DNA of 45,513 nucleotides from CAMEON01 sp045531965 (GCA_045531965.1 JAZSFA010000009.1:1-45513), one strand, 5' to 3'. Shown: positions 38,801 through 45,373, counted from the first letter of the stretch. Program-made: numbers and translations. The notes: a model not told the origin generated them from the sequence alone.

Positions 38801-41800
38801 GGGAATGGTTAGCTTGGTGATGGTGGTACAATTACGGAAAGCGTAGGCACCGATGACGGTGACGCTGTCGTCGAATACCCAGTTATCGCCAATCAAGCCT
38901 TGGCTGATCAGCTCGGTGTCCTCACTTGTCACCGTGGTTTTTCCTTCGCCAACAACGAAAATCCGAGCCGACGGCCAAATCGCCATGGCATCATAGTCCG
39001 ACGCTGAAGCAGCGGAGGATTCATAAAGGACACCCTCCATGGAGACGTAGTAAGGATTCTCCTCATCGGCATAAATCGCTGTCAAAGCCGAGCCGTGGAA
39101 CGCGGTGCGCTCGATTACGCTGACGCGGGCAGGCAAGGTGTATTCGGTCACAGCTGTATTGGCAAACGCGTAGGCATCGATCAGCGAAAGGTTAGGCAAA
39201 ACGGGGACGTGGGTAAGTTTTACACAACCGTCAAAGGCATGGGCACCGATGCTTCTGAGTCCCGTAGCGCCTGTAAAGGTTGTCAGAGAAACACAGTCGG
39301 CAAACGCATAATCCGCCATATCCGAAAGGGTTTCCGGCAAATTTATGGTTTCCAATCCATGACAGCCAAAGAAGGCATAGCCGTTGATACTGACAAGGGC
39401 AGAAGCCTCCCCGAAAGAAACGGTTTTCAGGCTGACGCAGTCACGGAAGGCATCCTGATCGATGCTGACCACTGTGTCGGGCACGTCAATGGCAACAAGG
39501 GCAGAACAACCGCTGAACACTTCGCATCCGATGGTGCGGACGGCATTCCCCGAGGCAAAGGTTACGCGGGTAAGCCCCATCGCATCCTTAAAGGAAGCAT
39601 AGGTCAGCACACGGATGTCGGCGGGTACTTCATAAGCACCCTTGCGACCTGCGGGATACTGGATGATCACGGTACCCGTACTGTCGCACAGCACACCGTC
39701 GCGAGAGGTATAGCTTTGGTTGCCCACGGCAACATCAATCTTTTGGAGTGACGTACAACTGCCAAAGGCGTATTCACCGATGTAGTTGACGTTTTCAGGC
39801 AAGGAAACCGATGTCAGACCGCAGGAACGGAAAGCGTTGTTTCCGATCTTGAGCGGTGCGTCGCCTCCCGCAAAGCTGATAGACGTCAGCTTTTCCGCAT
39901 CACGGAAAGCGGCGTCGCCGATGGAAGTAAGTGCAGCGGGCAAAGCCAAACTTGTCAACTGCGCGCCCGCAAACGCTTCTTTGCCAATATGGATCAGTTG
40001 GCTGTTGCTACCGATGGTCAGGGTCGCGAGGGCACTGCCATAAAAGGCGCGGTCGCCAATGGTGCGGACGGTATCGGGGAGGACGATAGCGGAAGTCACG
40101 TTATTTTCAAATGCCGATGCTCCGATTTCTTCCAAACGGCTCCCTTCTGCCAAAGTTACGTGGATCCGAGTGCCCTCGAAAGCGGAGCGTCCGATCACCT
40201 TCACCGAGGCGGGGACCGTCAAGGCAGAAAGCCCCGAGCAACCCGCGAATGCCTGATTTCCGATTTCGGTCACAGCATCGGACAGGGTCACATGGGTAAG
40301 CTGCTGTTGACCGAAGAAGGTGCGCGCACCCACTTTGACCACAGGATAACCATCCACGGTATCCACATGCACTTCCTTGGCGTCACCCTTATACAGGATG
40401 AGAGCAACGGTGTTCGCATGGGTGATCACATATTCCCATTCCTCGGTAATCTTATAGTCCTTGGCATTAAGGAAATATCCTGCGATACCCTTATCCCAAT
40501 CTGTCTGCGCATAGAGTGGCAGGATCTCTGCGCCAAAGAAGATTCGGATATGGTCGGTATCATTGAAAGCGTTGGTGCCGATATGATCAACCTGCGCGGG
40601 AATATCCACACGGTTGAGGGATTGACAGCCGTAGAAAGCATAGCGTCCAATGGAAGTCAGGGTCGTGGGCAGGATCATCTTTTCCAAGGAGGCACAGTCG
40701 TAAAAGGCGTAATTGTCGATCTCGGTCACCTGCGCGTTACCAAAATCAATGGATTTTAAAGAGGTCAGCCCCGACAGTGCGTGCGCCTGCAGCATGGTCA
40801 GCGCGCTTCCCTGCTTGAAGACGATCTCCCGGAGGCTGTCACATCCGTCAAACATATAGGCGGCGATGTAGGAAAGGCGGCTGTTTTCAGCAAAGGTGAT
40901 CTTGGTCAGCCGATCGCAATCGCGGAAAACATACTGCGCCATTTGCGTGACCGACGCAGGCACGGTGAAGCTTTCCAAGCCGCAAGAGACAAAGGTTTTG
41001 AAGCCCAAGCGTTGGAGACTGCTGCCTTGGCTGAAGGTAACTGTTTGCAGATCGTAACAATAGGAGAAGGCTTCCCTGCCGATATTGAAGACGGCATAGG
41101 GGATGTCGATGGTCGCGAGGGACTCACAGTGGAAGAAGGCATTTTGACGGATATCCTCCAGTCCCGCGGGGAGATTGACGTGGGTGATCGCCACATCATA
41201 GTAAAAAGAATAGGGGGCGGTGATCGTCACGGTTTGGGGCAGCGTGAAAACACCCGTGCGGGAGGACGGGACACAATAGACGGTCGTCACAGCTTTGTCA
41301 TAGAGCACGTGGTCCACCGCGGTATAGTTGGGGTTAGCGGCATCAACGGTGAGAGTGGTCAGATCAAAGCACGCGCCGAAGGCACCCGCGCCGATCTGCG
41401 TCATCATGTCGGTCAAATGGACAGCTTTCAAACCGCTGAAGGCGTAGGCAAACTGTCCAATGCTTTCAACGCTGGCGGGAAGCTGTATATCCTCCAAGGC
41501 GGAAGTGCCGTGGAATGCGTAGTCTCCGACAGTCGTCAGACGACTGTTTGCGCTGAAATGTAAGGTTTTCAACGAGGTGCAATAGGAGAAGGCTTGTTCG
41601 TCAATGATGCGGATACCATCCGAGAAGGTCACCTCAGTCAATGCTTCACAGCGCATGAAGCATCCTTCGGATACCGTTACCAGCGGGCAACCTTCCGCAA
41701 AAATCACGCTTGTAAGCTGACTGCAATAGTAGAACGCTTCTGAGCCCAGCGTGCGAAGTCCGGACGGCAGGGTGATCTCGGTCAATGCCGTACATGAAGC

Positions 41801-44419
41801 AAAGGCGCCGCTTCCGATAGCCATGAGCCCTTGCGGCAAGGAAATGTCCTTCAGCAAACGGCAATTGTTAAAGGCATCCTGACCGATGGACGTCAGCTGT
41901 GCGTTCACATCAAACGTGACGGATCGGAGATATACGCAATTACGGAAAGTGGTATTCCCGATGATCTGCACGCTCGCCGGAATATGGACAGACGTCAAGT
42001 TCGTTGCATAGAATGCGCTGTCGGGTAGGTCGATTAGACGGGAAGACAAACGGATGGTCTTCAACCCTGACAGCTGGAAGGCGCCAATGCCCAGGGTTTT
42101 GACTGTATCGGGCAAGCTGACCTCAGACAAGCGGGCAGAATTGGCAAATGCCTGGCTGCCAATGGTGACAACGTTACCCAGGTCAACAGAAGAGATATTT
42201 GAGTAAGCGAAGGCATGATGACCGATGGTGGTTACACCGGCGTTCACCTTGAAAGATCCCGTCAATGCAGCAGGATGGTACAGGAGGGTGGAACCATCTG
42301 ACGTATACAGAGACTGTCCCATCACCTTGAGGGCGGCGTGATCGGGATGAACCGTGACCGTCCGCATAGCGGTACTCCCCGCGAACACTGTACCGTCCAT
42401 ATAGGCGTACCGAGGGATATAGATCTCATGGATGGCGGTGTTGGACAGAGCGTAGGCGCCGACGTCTGTCAGCATGGCTTCGGGGGAGATGGTAAAGGTC
42501 TGCAGAGCGGTACAACCGGCAAATACGCGCTCACCCAACACCAGCACGCTATCGGGAAGCTCGATGGACTTCAGCGACGTACACCCCTCAAAGGCACTCA
42601 TGCCAATGGTGGTAAGTGCTTCCCCGGTCCATTGGACCTCACGAAGGGCAGTTGCGCCGGAGAACGCCTCGTCGCCAATGCGGACCAGCCCTTCGGGCAG
42701 GGTCACCATACGCAAGCGCTTATTCTTGGCAAACACGCGAGAACCGATAGCAGAAACGGTCTTACCGTCCAAGGTATCGGGAATGACCAGATAACGCCGC
42801 TTGCCTTTATAGCCTGTGATCTCCAGAGTCCCGTCGGAAAGAGTCACGTATTGGAAGGCGGTATCTTCTTCATCGTCCTCATTGCTCCACTTGGCATAAA
42901 GCGTTACGTCTTCCACAAAGACCGTGGAAAAATAGGTTTCATAGTCAAAGACTTTTGTGTAAGCTTTATCAAAGTACCAGTCGTCGAATACCAGATTTTC
43001 CCTTTCGGGTTCGGGAACCAGCTGAATGGTATGTTGGCGGACAAAAATCTGGGAAGTCGACTCCAGTTCTTCCGTACCATAATCGTATGTGATGCTTCCC
43101 TTCTCTTCCAAAAGCAAGGCATGGATATCCAAACAGCCATAACCGTAAAGATCGTCGTTGCCAAGATCGCCCAAATCAAGACCTGCCGCTTCCACCGTAG
43201 CTTTGACGGTGGCAAACTCCGCATAGGGATGTTGGGACAGATACAGCGCGACACCCGCGGAAACCATGGGGGCTGACAAAGACGTCCCTTGGTAGGTGGC
43301 ATATCCGCCGTTCAGTGTGGTGGTGTAGACTGTACCCGGTGCTACAATATCCGAGTTGATCCCATAGTTGGAATAGTCTGCCAGTGTCCAACTGTCGCTT
43401 CCCAAGGCGCCGACACCAATGGTATTGGAATCGGCAGCAGGATACACAGGATCAGCAGATTGGTTGTTGCCTGCGGCGGCAACGGGAATGATATCGCTGT
43501 CCACTGCCAAACGAATTACCTGTCCGAAAATGTTCAGGCTGCCGCCAAGGGACATATTGATCACGTCTACGTCCTGCTCTATGGCATAGTACAGACCGAA
43601 AATGACATCGGAGGAGGAGGTAAACGCGCCTGACTCATCGGTTTCACATTTGATAATCAAAAGCTCCACGTCAGGAGCAATACCCACCGTGCCTGCGGCA
43701 TTCATCTGAGCGGCGATCACGCCTGCTACTGCGGTACCGTGACCTACGCTGTCTTCAATGATGGACAGGTCGTTGTCATACAGGGATACCACCCGATCTT
43801 CGCTGGCATTATAGGACTGCAAGCTGATGAGAGATTGCCCGTCCGCACGGAGAAACTCGGGATGATCGGTGTCGATACCCGTATCGACAATCGCCACTGT
43901 GATCCGTTCTCCGTCGGGGCGAAGACCCATGGTCCTATTCCAGGCATCCTCAATTTGAAGGTAGTCAAGGTAAGACTGCCGCACGTAGTCCGGGTCACTC
44001 ACCTGATAGTCGGGGCGCATGAGGACACTATCCCCTTCCTCTGCCTCGGTATCTGTCAGATACACATGATAGTCGGGCGTAAACTCCGTGAGCATTGTCC
44101 TGTTTTTTCTGTCGCGATAGACATCGGAGACCGTCACGCCTGCAGGCAAGGTCAATACCGCAAACTCACCGTTTTCAGTGATACGCAATTGAGCCCCCAA
44201 CCGCCGGGCAAGCTCGGTTGCGCGTTCGGGATCGGTATTCTGTAACAGGATACGTTCCTCGTTATATTGTCCGTCATGCGCTGCCAAAATTTCGTTGGCT
44301 TGGTCATAGATCTGATTCAGTTGATGTTCGCGGATCAAATATCCTCCAAGTAGCGCACCTCCGAGCAACAGCGCTGCGCAGACAAGAAGGATCAGCCCGA
44401 CAAATAGCTTCTTCTTCAT
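26873..44419 (-). CDS. Giant surface protein: subtilase + LRR_5 array + cysteine stalk + Cys-type anchor
   Basis: One uninterrupted gene of about 5,848 residues. Residues 1-30 are a Lys-led hydrophobic signal/anchor. Residues about 165-440 are a subtilisin (S8) domain with a complete triad: D179 (VDTGIDTDHPEF), H227 (VGHGTAVAG), S380 (GTSLSAP), and the oxyanion Asn in AAGNN. An InlB-like repeat follows (to about 515). Residues about 520-3550 and 3785-4345 are BspA-type LRR_5 units, interrupted by two larger recurring modules. Cysteine modules occupy about 3570-3770 and 4370-5745. A TEP linker and the anchor (D-D-R-G-C-N-S, hydrophobic, KKREDEA) end it. Start: an in-frame ATG at 44509 lies in the -35 box, so it is excluded. 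GGAGG (44433-44429) is 9 bases from ATG 44419 and 3 from ATG 44425; 44419 is preferred. The likely role is adhesion plus proteolysis at the cell surface. Confidence 0.9.
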   Translation of the reverse strand: MKKKLFVGLILLVCAALLLGGALLGGYLIREHQLNQIYDQANEILAAHDGQYNEERILLQNTDPERATELARRLGAQLRITENGEFAVLTLPAGVTVSDVYRDRKNRTMLTEFTPDYHVYLTDTEAEEGDSVLMRPDYQVSDPDYVRQSYLDYLQIEDAWNRTMGLRPDGERITVAIVDTGIDTDHPEFLRADGQSLISLQSYNASEDRVVSLYDNDLSIIEDSVGHGTAVAGVIAAQMNAAGTVGIAPDVELLIIKCETDESGAFTSSSDVIFGLYYAIEQDVDVINMSLGGSLNIFGQVIRLAVDSDIIPVAAAGNNQSADPVYPAADSNTIGVGALGSDSWTLADYSNYGINSDIVAPGTVYTTTLNGGYATYQGTSLSAPMVSAGVALYLSQHPYAEFATVKATVEAAGLDLGDLGNDDLYGYGCLDIHALLLEEKGSITYDYGTEELESTSQIFVRQHTIQLVPEPERENLVFDDWYFDKAYTKVFDYETYFSTVFVEDVTLYAKWSNEDDEEDTAFQYVTLSDGTLEITGYKGKRRYLVIPDTLDGKTVSAIGSRVFAKNKRLRMVTLPEGLVRIGDEAFSGATALREVQWTGEALTTIGMSAFEGCTSLKSIELPDSVLVLGERVFAGCTALQTFTISPEAMLTDVGAYALSNTAIHEIYIPRYAYMDGTVFAGSTAMRTVTVHPDHAALKVMGQSLYTSDGSTLLYHPAALTGSFKVNAGVTTIGHHAFAYSNISSVDLGNVVTIGSQAFANSARLSEVSLPDTVKTLGIGAFQLSGLKTIRLSSRLIDLPDSAFYATNLTSVHIPASVQIIGNTTFRNCVYLRSVTFDVNAQLTSIGQDAFNNCRLLKDISLPQGLMAIGSGAFASCTALTEITLPSGLRTLGSEAFYYCSQLTSVIFAEGCPLVTVSEGCFMRCEALTEVTFSDGIRIIDEQAFSYCTSLKTLHFSANSRLTTVGDYAFHGTSALEDIQLPASVESIGQFAYAFSGLKAVHLTDMMTQIGAGAFGACFDLTTLTVDAANPNYTAVDHVLYDKAVTTVYCVPSSRTGVFTLPQTVTITAPYSFYYDVAITHVNLPAGLEDIRQNAFFHCESLATIDIPYAVFNIGREAFSYCYDLQTVTFSQGSSLQRLGFKTFVSCGLESFTVPASVTQMAQYVFRDCDRLTKITFAENSRLSYIAAYMFDGCDSLREIVFKQGSALTMLQAHALSGLTSLKSIDFGNAQVTEIDNYAFYDCASLEKMILPTTLTSIGRYAFYGCQSLNRVDIPAQVDHIGTNAFNDTDHIRIFFGAEILPLYAQTDWDKGIAGYFLNAKDYKITEEWEYVITHANTVALILYKGDAKEVHVDTVDGYPVVKVGARTFFGQQQLTHVTLSDAVTEIGNQAFAGCSGLSALTVPASVKVIGRSAFEGTRIHVTLAEGSRLEEIGASAFENNVTSAIVLPDTVRTIGDRAFYGSALATLTIGSNSQLIHIGKEAFAGAQLTSLALPAALTSIGDAAFRDAEKLTSISFAGGDAPLKIGNNAFRSCGLTSVSLPENVNYIGEYAFGSCTSLQKIDVAVGNQSYTSRDGVLCDSTGTVIIQYPAGRKGAYEVPADIRVLTYASFKDAMGLTRVTFASGNAVRTIGCEVFSGCSALVAIDVPDTVVSIDQDAFRDCVSLKTVSFGEASALVSINGYAFFGCHGLETINLPETLSDMADYAFADCVSLTTFTGATGLRSIGAHAFDGCVKLTHVPVLPNLSLIDAYAFANTAVTEYTLPARVSVIERTAFHGSALTAIYADEENPYYVSMEGVLYESSAASASDYDAMAIWPSARIFVVGEGKTTVTSEDTELISQGLIGDNWVFDDSVTVIGAYAFRNCTTITKLTIPEQIVRMEKSAFAGCVNLTEIRYNAVCAEDMKEQWNYYENHVFDGAGMLSDGVHVIIGSKVTKIPAALFYPAAWSDNVHIVSVTFEDGSVCTSIGEDAFRDCQDLSYVLIPESVTALGHNAFGGDCRAAIGFVADKLPEELGGFWNGRGGYALNVREMHLENEAVYAIAHDNHAILMSSETTDEAVMISADFRGVPVTEIGSAAFDSNETLLSVTFPSTLTSIGDRAFASCTRLTSVIIPPSVTYVGSQAFAACYGLEKIEYRAVNAQVPEGYDTRIFMSVGQDAEACRLIIGAETERIPDYLFYGTEISHVTLEAGSALTYVGLQAFNSSDRITEVQIDDLADWCRIDFAIKESNPLQYADTLTVSGTPLTRLTVPHGTTRLGHYAFAGLASLVSVNFGQAMTEIGQGAFYGCTGLTEVTVPASVTTVGDNAFADCSGLTSVGWYTDLPESVNNAFTGAGRADTGFTVTIGAQVTAVPEKLFSHAARLTHVTFEDGTVCQTIGANAFSYCPLLSELILPETLTSLGNSAFYDCDGLTEIVIPDGVETIGDAAFSLCDSLKAVTIGRGVKTIGRYAFYSTVSLETIRFNAVAMEDLNGVGRVFINAGTQGQGIAMTVDADVTRIPNYLFDYMTGDPQHALRAVYFEANSQCTSIGTYAFEGCDRVVLAFSDNDVDVSLANTLIINSYPCLSGVKELIYGDGITYALCHDGTVSVGRYYGNAADVVLMSPVTNAPLTRIGPNAFRDLHDLHRVTMLDTVTSIDAFAFSNCEKLTAVELPKQLTHIGQYAFRGCTALDGIRLPDTLRVIENHAFFNCTSLTEVILPKQLQSLGTVAFGNCDSLETVFYEAVALDDTQGNIFFEKNYRDSGITVYVDQAVTRIPAYLFQTSDGEYYYSNVRRVVFEEGSTCQSIGEKAFEGCDSLTDIHLPEGLVTIEKDAFRNLNTLQTLFIPSTVTKMESTAGDAVLAFRGETLPDLGNSYTLEKPYVLKAKEAIINGAYVYIVTHDGNVTLGRALQDVQTVVIPKTVNGMTVTGIAPYAFSRKTQMVNLTIPETITYIGEKAFIYCYALEEIAYHAANAALHPQYQDVFTVAGMNGSGISFYVGENVQKIPDGLFYGQTYLKSVTFAENSACTAIGRLAFSGCTGLGQITLPAKLTYIGEGAFARCTGLKEIIIPASVTTIEESAFGNCPNLLVGFVASHLPAQLDPNWCNQLPYYLSTIGFEQGNDALYVVQTDGSAVLGKYNGNAAVFTVPAEVNGRKLIGIGSYAFSQKTGLTTVVISPGITFIDDYAFNNCYGLTSVTLPDTLTDLGAYAFGHCSSLTEIRLPASLKTVQNGAFYYNTRLTSVLLNQGLTSIGASAFEGCQQLEALVLPDTLTSIGDRAFSGCSALKTIALPDNVTTVGAWAFANCSALTSVTIGSGVRALGSYAFAYCPAVETLYYNAISVRDLTTNDVVFGNLGQNTPNGTTVYIGSQVFRIPDALFYAYSYAPAVTQIIFAADSACEEIGQYAFGKLSRLTNVTLPIHLKTVGSYAFDGCKALTEMIIPDSVTDLGSYLFNQCSALERVVIGNGVTYIGYNTFYYCRALSSVILGEGVSRIDGSAFYQCSSLKEIYLPAACATLGSQAFYGCSQLAVVYVNNSRLASNMYASHASGYLTNYVKSIAILAELGDYDPSGFTNETTISYNGQTYTLYAKHEHAWVKTETQRVDCHTPGFSGDICAECGAKNGKDTESHLWTPYQVAGTCQQMGFDGYICSECGLLKGTFVSGHTFDGGVLVPPTCFDGGYTLYTCTECGYAQRSAYTPATGHTYGEWIETKAPTCVEYGDRYRVCVGCGNVETGLISMLGHTYGDWYETLIPTCTTTGERRRDCVRCDVYDTETLPTRHDYGSGVTCIHCGAAQPMINQWDVSASADGSIMAYLYEIRTNEAYRLVITGSGNMKDWTSSLGTIPWYQSYRMYITHVDISEGITSIGNYAFRGCEQLTTVIIPASVTRIGSNAFSGCYALNGVVLPEGLTTLGEYAFYQCSSLIEMIIPDGVTQIGNATFRACTALRSVVIGEGVTSIGSYAFYGCTAMETFVLRAKTLADFSGSNSAFHQLGQQGNGVTVTIGQGVTRIPANLFSPYMSSRSDLPKIVRVIFEEGSACIEIAKRAFQECVFLQEIFIPASVDTIGSQAFDGCSSLLVFFESATLPSSLYYDWFYGGQYYLGVYKVLYTDDAAYLLSKEGEATLIRYTRTETHIILPETVDGYPLVGIASYAFANRTDLLSIVFPNTLKSIGEYAFSGCSGLTSLTLPESLKTIGVCAFDGCSSVTELRLLCVALDPVDMYGKIFNRLGADTDGVHLLIGNQVTAIPDCFFYVYATSAYFDRVPKIIDVIFEENSVCTHLGYHAFYNCSDITTVVLGEKLETFGSQVFGGCSSLLSVYVKSPEQAKALAYSNSCGDSVAWAKTVAFAEGIKELGQYIYNHFTYTETIRYSGATYTAYADHAHDWVMTAMVSQQIPCVQDGVGTYTCRACGLQSERIIPAHAESDWMLDREATCTSNGQRHTACTVCGITLREEVLPLTGHNLIQHGGQAATCTENGWNAYETCALCDYSTYQPIIAQGHIPDRAADCTAESRCAVCHILLEAALGHAYTTVVTPPTCTTQGYTTYTCERCGKTYQSDLMQPTGHTPNGEADCDTDSVCLVCGTVLQKKWGHDYQVQLILPTCTERGYTIYTCTVCGYSYEGDYSNPTGHNPGAAATCTQPQVCINCQMVLDEALGHSYKSVTVKPTCTEQGYTAYTCTRCYHQYHGDIIPATGHTPGAEPTCITDQRCESCGILIQAMLGHMFELQVVAPTCTSGGYTAKVCIRCQTRTVDSYTPPKGHTPDGKADCTHDQKCLDCGEILQERTGHLYTIQVHEPTCTEQGYTHNVCYYCGDSYDDAFTDPIGHRPGDEAGCLNDQLCLTCGIVLKPALGHDEFEKIKEATCTEEGYIQKICRRCNNSETVSLLPPKGHTPGDPATCTHNQVCLVCGTVLDLMRPHAYVATVTPPTCTEEGYTTFRCDGCGDTYIDYREPATGHTPGAQATCTEDQICTVCAVILTEKLGHCYTQTVIPPTCAGEGYTKHSCTVCGDVYTTDVLPPLAHTPGDAADCTHDQLCTVCGEILQSALGHLSGGEASCTEDEVCLRCGEILGLGSGHSYIGETIMPTCVQIGFTRYVCERCGDAYVTDEVLPWGHTPNVPTACEEIQYCTRCSTVLDDQVGHRDITVFREPSCTESGYEKRICRRCDRVELVEEYPATGHVPDSEPDCTHDQTCVACGVLLAEKLGHQYDTVTVAPTCIESGFTVSTCIRCGDTVMSGEMAALGHTPDREADCTHDARCVRCDMILTPRLEHSYQAEVIAPTCTEEGYTQHVCARCGDTYRDNYMPATGHQTPEDTPCTSAVCCMICGDVLYPQGNHAYEATAVEPTCTEGGYVRHTCRYCGDTFTDTPTDPLGHTPDETAICTESVRCILCGEQLAEKGMHDYQTTVVEPTCTESGYMLHICIFCGDRYTDNHTDPLGHTPDGEPDCTKEQYCLLCGEKLAERREHLYEASVVAPTCTSGGYTVHTCSFCGDAYTDTPTDPVDHSPMGAADCTHDMVCEFCGEILMAHTGHEFEDFVYEPTCTEEGYTWHQCIKCYESIFDTYTPPKGHIPGKPADCRDPQTCINCSYVFAEVIPHEYREEIVPPTCNDMGYTRHTCIYCGTSYHNTYVGSKGHTPSEEVVVVPPTCTEGGWTIFTCTECHQQYNGLFSGATGHFAPNDADCVTDRVCQKCGLVLEEKLGHSYGDLKVVEATCTEGGYTAVICTRCGDVIYRDQSDPLGHKESDWIVTVQPQPGVEGFRYRVCTVCSEVTAEEVMEALPGEIETLPDTTPETETVHESETIPTPETLPESATEEDVFDVTEPPVETDDTYPADETTNGGWDDRGCNSTLASVGFVFLTVSAALTSLLWKKREDEA
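26876..26977 (-). other. C-terminal Cys-type anchor signal, copy 3 (giant protein)
   Basis: D-D-R-G-C-N-S, a hydrophobic stretch of about 22 residues, then KKREDEA. The Cys codon is 26968-26966, leaving 30 residues after it. It is preceded by a long Glu/Thr/Pro linker. Confidence 0.65.
27190..31315 (-). repeat. Cysteine stalk: alternating A and B C-C-C-H modules
   Basis: Counted by eye, about 22 A modules (PTCTxxGYTxYTCxxCGxxY ... PxGH) and 19 B modules (TPGxxADCTHDQxCxxCG ... LGH) alternate strictly over most of the stalk, giving a period of roughly 60-65 residues. Exceptions are a run of three A modules at the start, B-B near 29.3 kb, and A-A near 27.6 kb. Each module keeps three Cys and a closing His, a plausible zinc site. 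The pattern at nucleotide level diverges, so the array is old rather than freshly expanded. Confidence 0.85.
31640..33060 (-). repeat. Second LRR_5 block of the giant protein
   Basis: BspA-type units (IGxxAFxxCxxLxxVxLPxxLxxI) resume after the first cysteine segment, opening with a new N-cap (YLYEIRTNEAYRLVITGSGN). This block includes one module Q and two module P copies. It is followed by a linker (TIRYSGATYTAYADHAHDWV) that also occurs, in variant form, at the end of block 1. Confidence 0.85.
33105..33715 (-). repeat. First cysteine-module segment of the giant protein
   Basis: About five A-type modules (for example GTCQQMGFDGYICSECG and PTCFDGGYTLYTCTECG) and a terminal TCIHCG knuckle separate the two LRR blocks. 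B modules are absent here. Confidence 0.8.
33770..42870 (-). repeat. First LRR_5 (BspA-like) block of the giant protein
   Basis: An unbroken series of about 23-residue units with the pattern IGxxAFxxCxxLxxVxLPxxVxx, on the order of one hundred in both blocks. The first third is pure LRR; from about 40.6 kb downward it is interrupted by two recurring larger modules, here called P and Q. LRR_5/BspA arrays are known in bacterial and protist adhesins. Confidence 0.88.
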
Positions 44420-44480
44420 GATCATTGTCCTCCGTTCCATAACATAGTATCGTCTGTCATAAGCTTCAAAATAATATATC

Positions 44481-44509
44481 ATTATAGCACAAAACGGCGC
44501 AGCTTTCAA
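44481..44509 (-). promoter_or_regulatory. Promoter of the giant gene
   Basis: On the minus strand, TTGAAA (44509-44504), 17 bases, TATAAT (44486-44481). Transcription should start near 44474, about 50 bases before the ATG. The match fixes the gene start below 44475. Confidence 0.8.
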
Positions 44510-44728
44510 TGGGATTTGCGCTTTTTCACATCAAATCAGCAATTATCACAATCTGCGTGAGGGGGGTATGTTCAATTTGACAAAGGGGGAATACGCCTCG
44601 CGATCTCAAAGAAGGAATCGTGTCTCATTACTATCAACTGATCTTCCGAAGGAAAGGTCTGTATTAGCGAACCGTGCACCTGCGAAACGATTACGCCTTT
44701 ACATTACGTAATGAAAGGAGAATCGTTT
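44510..44728. other. Intergenic stretch at the mobile-element border
   Basis: This stretch has no gene. A TTGACA near 44577 has no convincing -10 partner. A perfect 12-base palindrome, CATTACGTAATG (44702-44713), abuts the AAAGGAG ribosome site of the next small gene and is a candidate operator. Confidence 0.4.
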
Positions 44729-44948
44729 ATGAGTGAAAAAACGACCAGTTACGAACAGATGATGTTTGCGGATTATCCCGACATCGTCGGCATTTGTGAT
44801 CTGCAAAAAAATGCTGGGCATCGGGCGCAAAGCGGCTCTTGAACTTGCCAAGCATCCGCAGATCCACGGCGTAATCGTGGGAAACCGATTCAGGATTCCC
44901 AAAATCAACGTCATTCGCTATATGCTGTGTGACGCTGATGCATCGTAA
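44729..44948 (+). pseudogene. Excisionase-like HTH gene broken by a one-base frameshift
   Basis: The ATG at 44729, with AAAGGAG 8 bases before it, opens MSEKTTSYEQMMFADYPDIV. After the codons for L-Q-K the frame is lost at a run of seven A's (44805-44811). Removing one A restores KMLGIGRKAALELA, a helix-turn-helix, then GVIVGNRFRIPKINVIRY to a stop at 44948. The repaired 72-residue protein matches the small MerR/excisionase-like proteins common on integrative elements of Clostridia (MLGIGR..., recognition helix, then (Y/F)RIPK..V..Y). Either the gene is dead, or the A-run is a sequencing error or a slippage site. Confidence 0.65.
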
Positions 44949-44992
44949 ATCTAAAAAAGAAAGGACGTGAGGAACAGAAAGGAATGATGTAA

Positions 44993-45149
44993 ATGGATTA
45001 TGGATTCTATAATCCCTATCTCCTGAACAAACTTGATACCATCGATGCCGAAGAGCTATTCGCACCTCGATGCCAACGCCAAGAGCGAAGCCGGCAGAGC
45101 GATTGAGAGTGTACTCAGTATCAATACCGAAAGCGAGGATAACCCATGA
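44993..45149 (+). pseudogene. Small conserved-type gene broken by a one-base deletion
   Basis: The ATG at 44993 opens MDYGFYNPYLLNKLDTIDAE. The frame then runs into a stop at 45104-45106. Shifting by one base near 45060-45063 restores EELFA-HLDANAKSEAGRAI and a stop at 45147-45149, which overlaps the ATG of the next gene as ATGA. The perfect coupling of the repaired frame argues the shift is a true lesion or error, not coincidence. Function is unknown; its position between two HTH genes suggests a mobile-element maintenance operon. Confidence 0.55.
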
Positions 45150-45373
45150 AGAACGGCGAGATCATCTCCTTGAAGCAGCTTTACAAGATGCTTCATATCA
45201 GCAAACGGAAAGCGGCGTGGATGCTGCAGAACGGCATCATTCCGTGCGAAATCCGCAACACGCCTACGCACAAATATGCTATCAGAAAGGAGGATGTTCT
45301 CGCCTACATAGCCAAGAGTGAGCATGAGAAGCGAAGCGAGATACCCGTTGGCATATTCAAAGTCGGATCGTAG
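45146..45373 (+). CDS. Small helix-turn-helix DNA-binding protein (excisionase-like)
   Basis: A 75-residue protein. IISLKQLYKMLHISKRKAAW is a helix-turn-helix with the MerR/excisionase look; AIRKEDVLAYI is the wing/second helix typical of such proteins. GCGAGGA precedes the ATG, which overlaps the stop of the repaired upstream gene. The last 23 codons fall inside the 70-bp direct repeat (45290-45359). Comparable proteins act with integrases or relaxases of integrative elements; no integrase is in the window. Confidence 0.6.
   Translation: MKNGEIISLKQLYKMLHISKRKAAWMLQNGIIPCEIRNTPTHKYAIRKEDVLAYIAKSEHEKRSEIPVGIFKVGS

Noticed and set aside
27434..43276. Many long plus-strand frames opposite the giant gene
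   Set aside because: They repeat with the period of the sense repeats, lack ribosome sites and families, and come from the sense codon use.
44420..44509. Upstream start of the giant frame at 44509
   Set aside because: It lies in the -35 box of the TTGAAA-17-TATAAT promoter; the GGAGG site is at 44433-44429, placing the start at 44425 or 44419.
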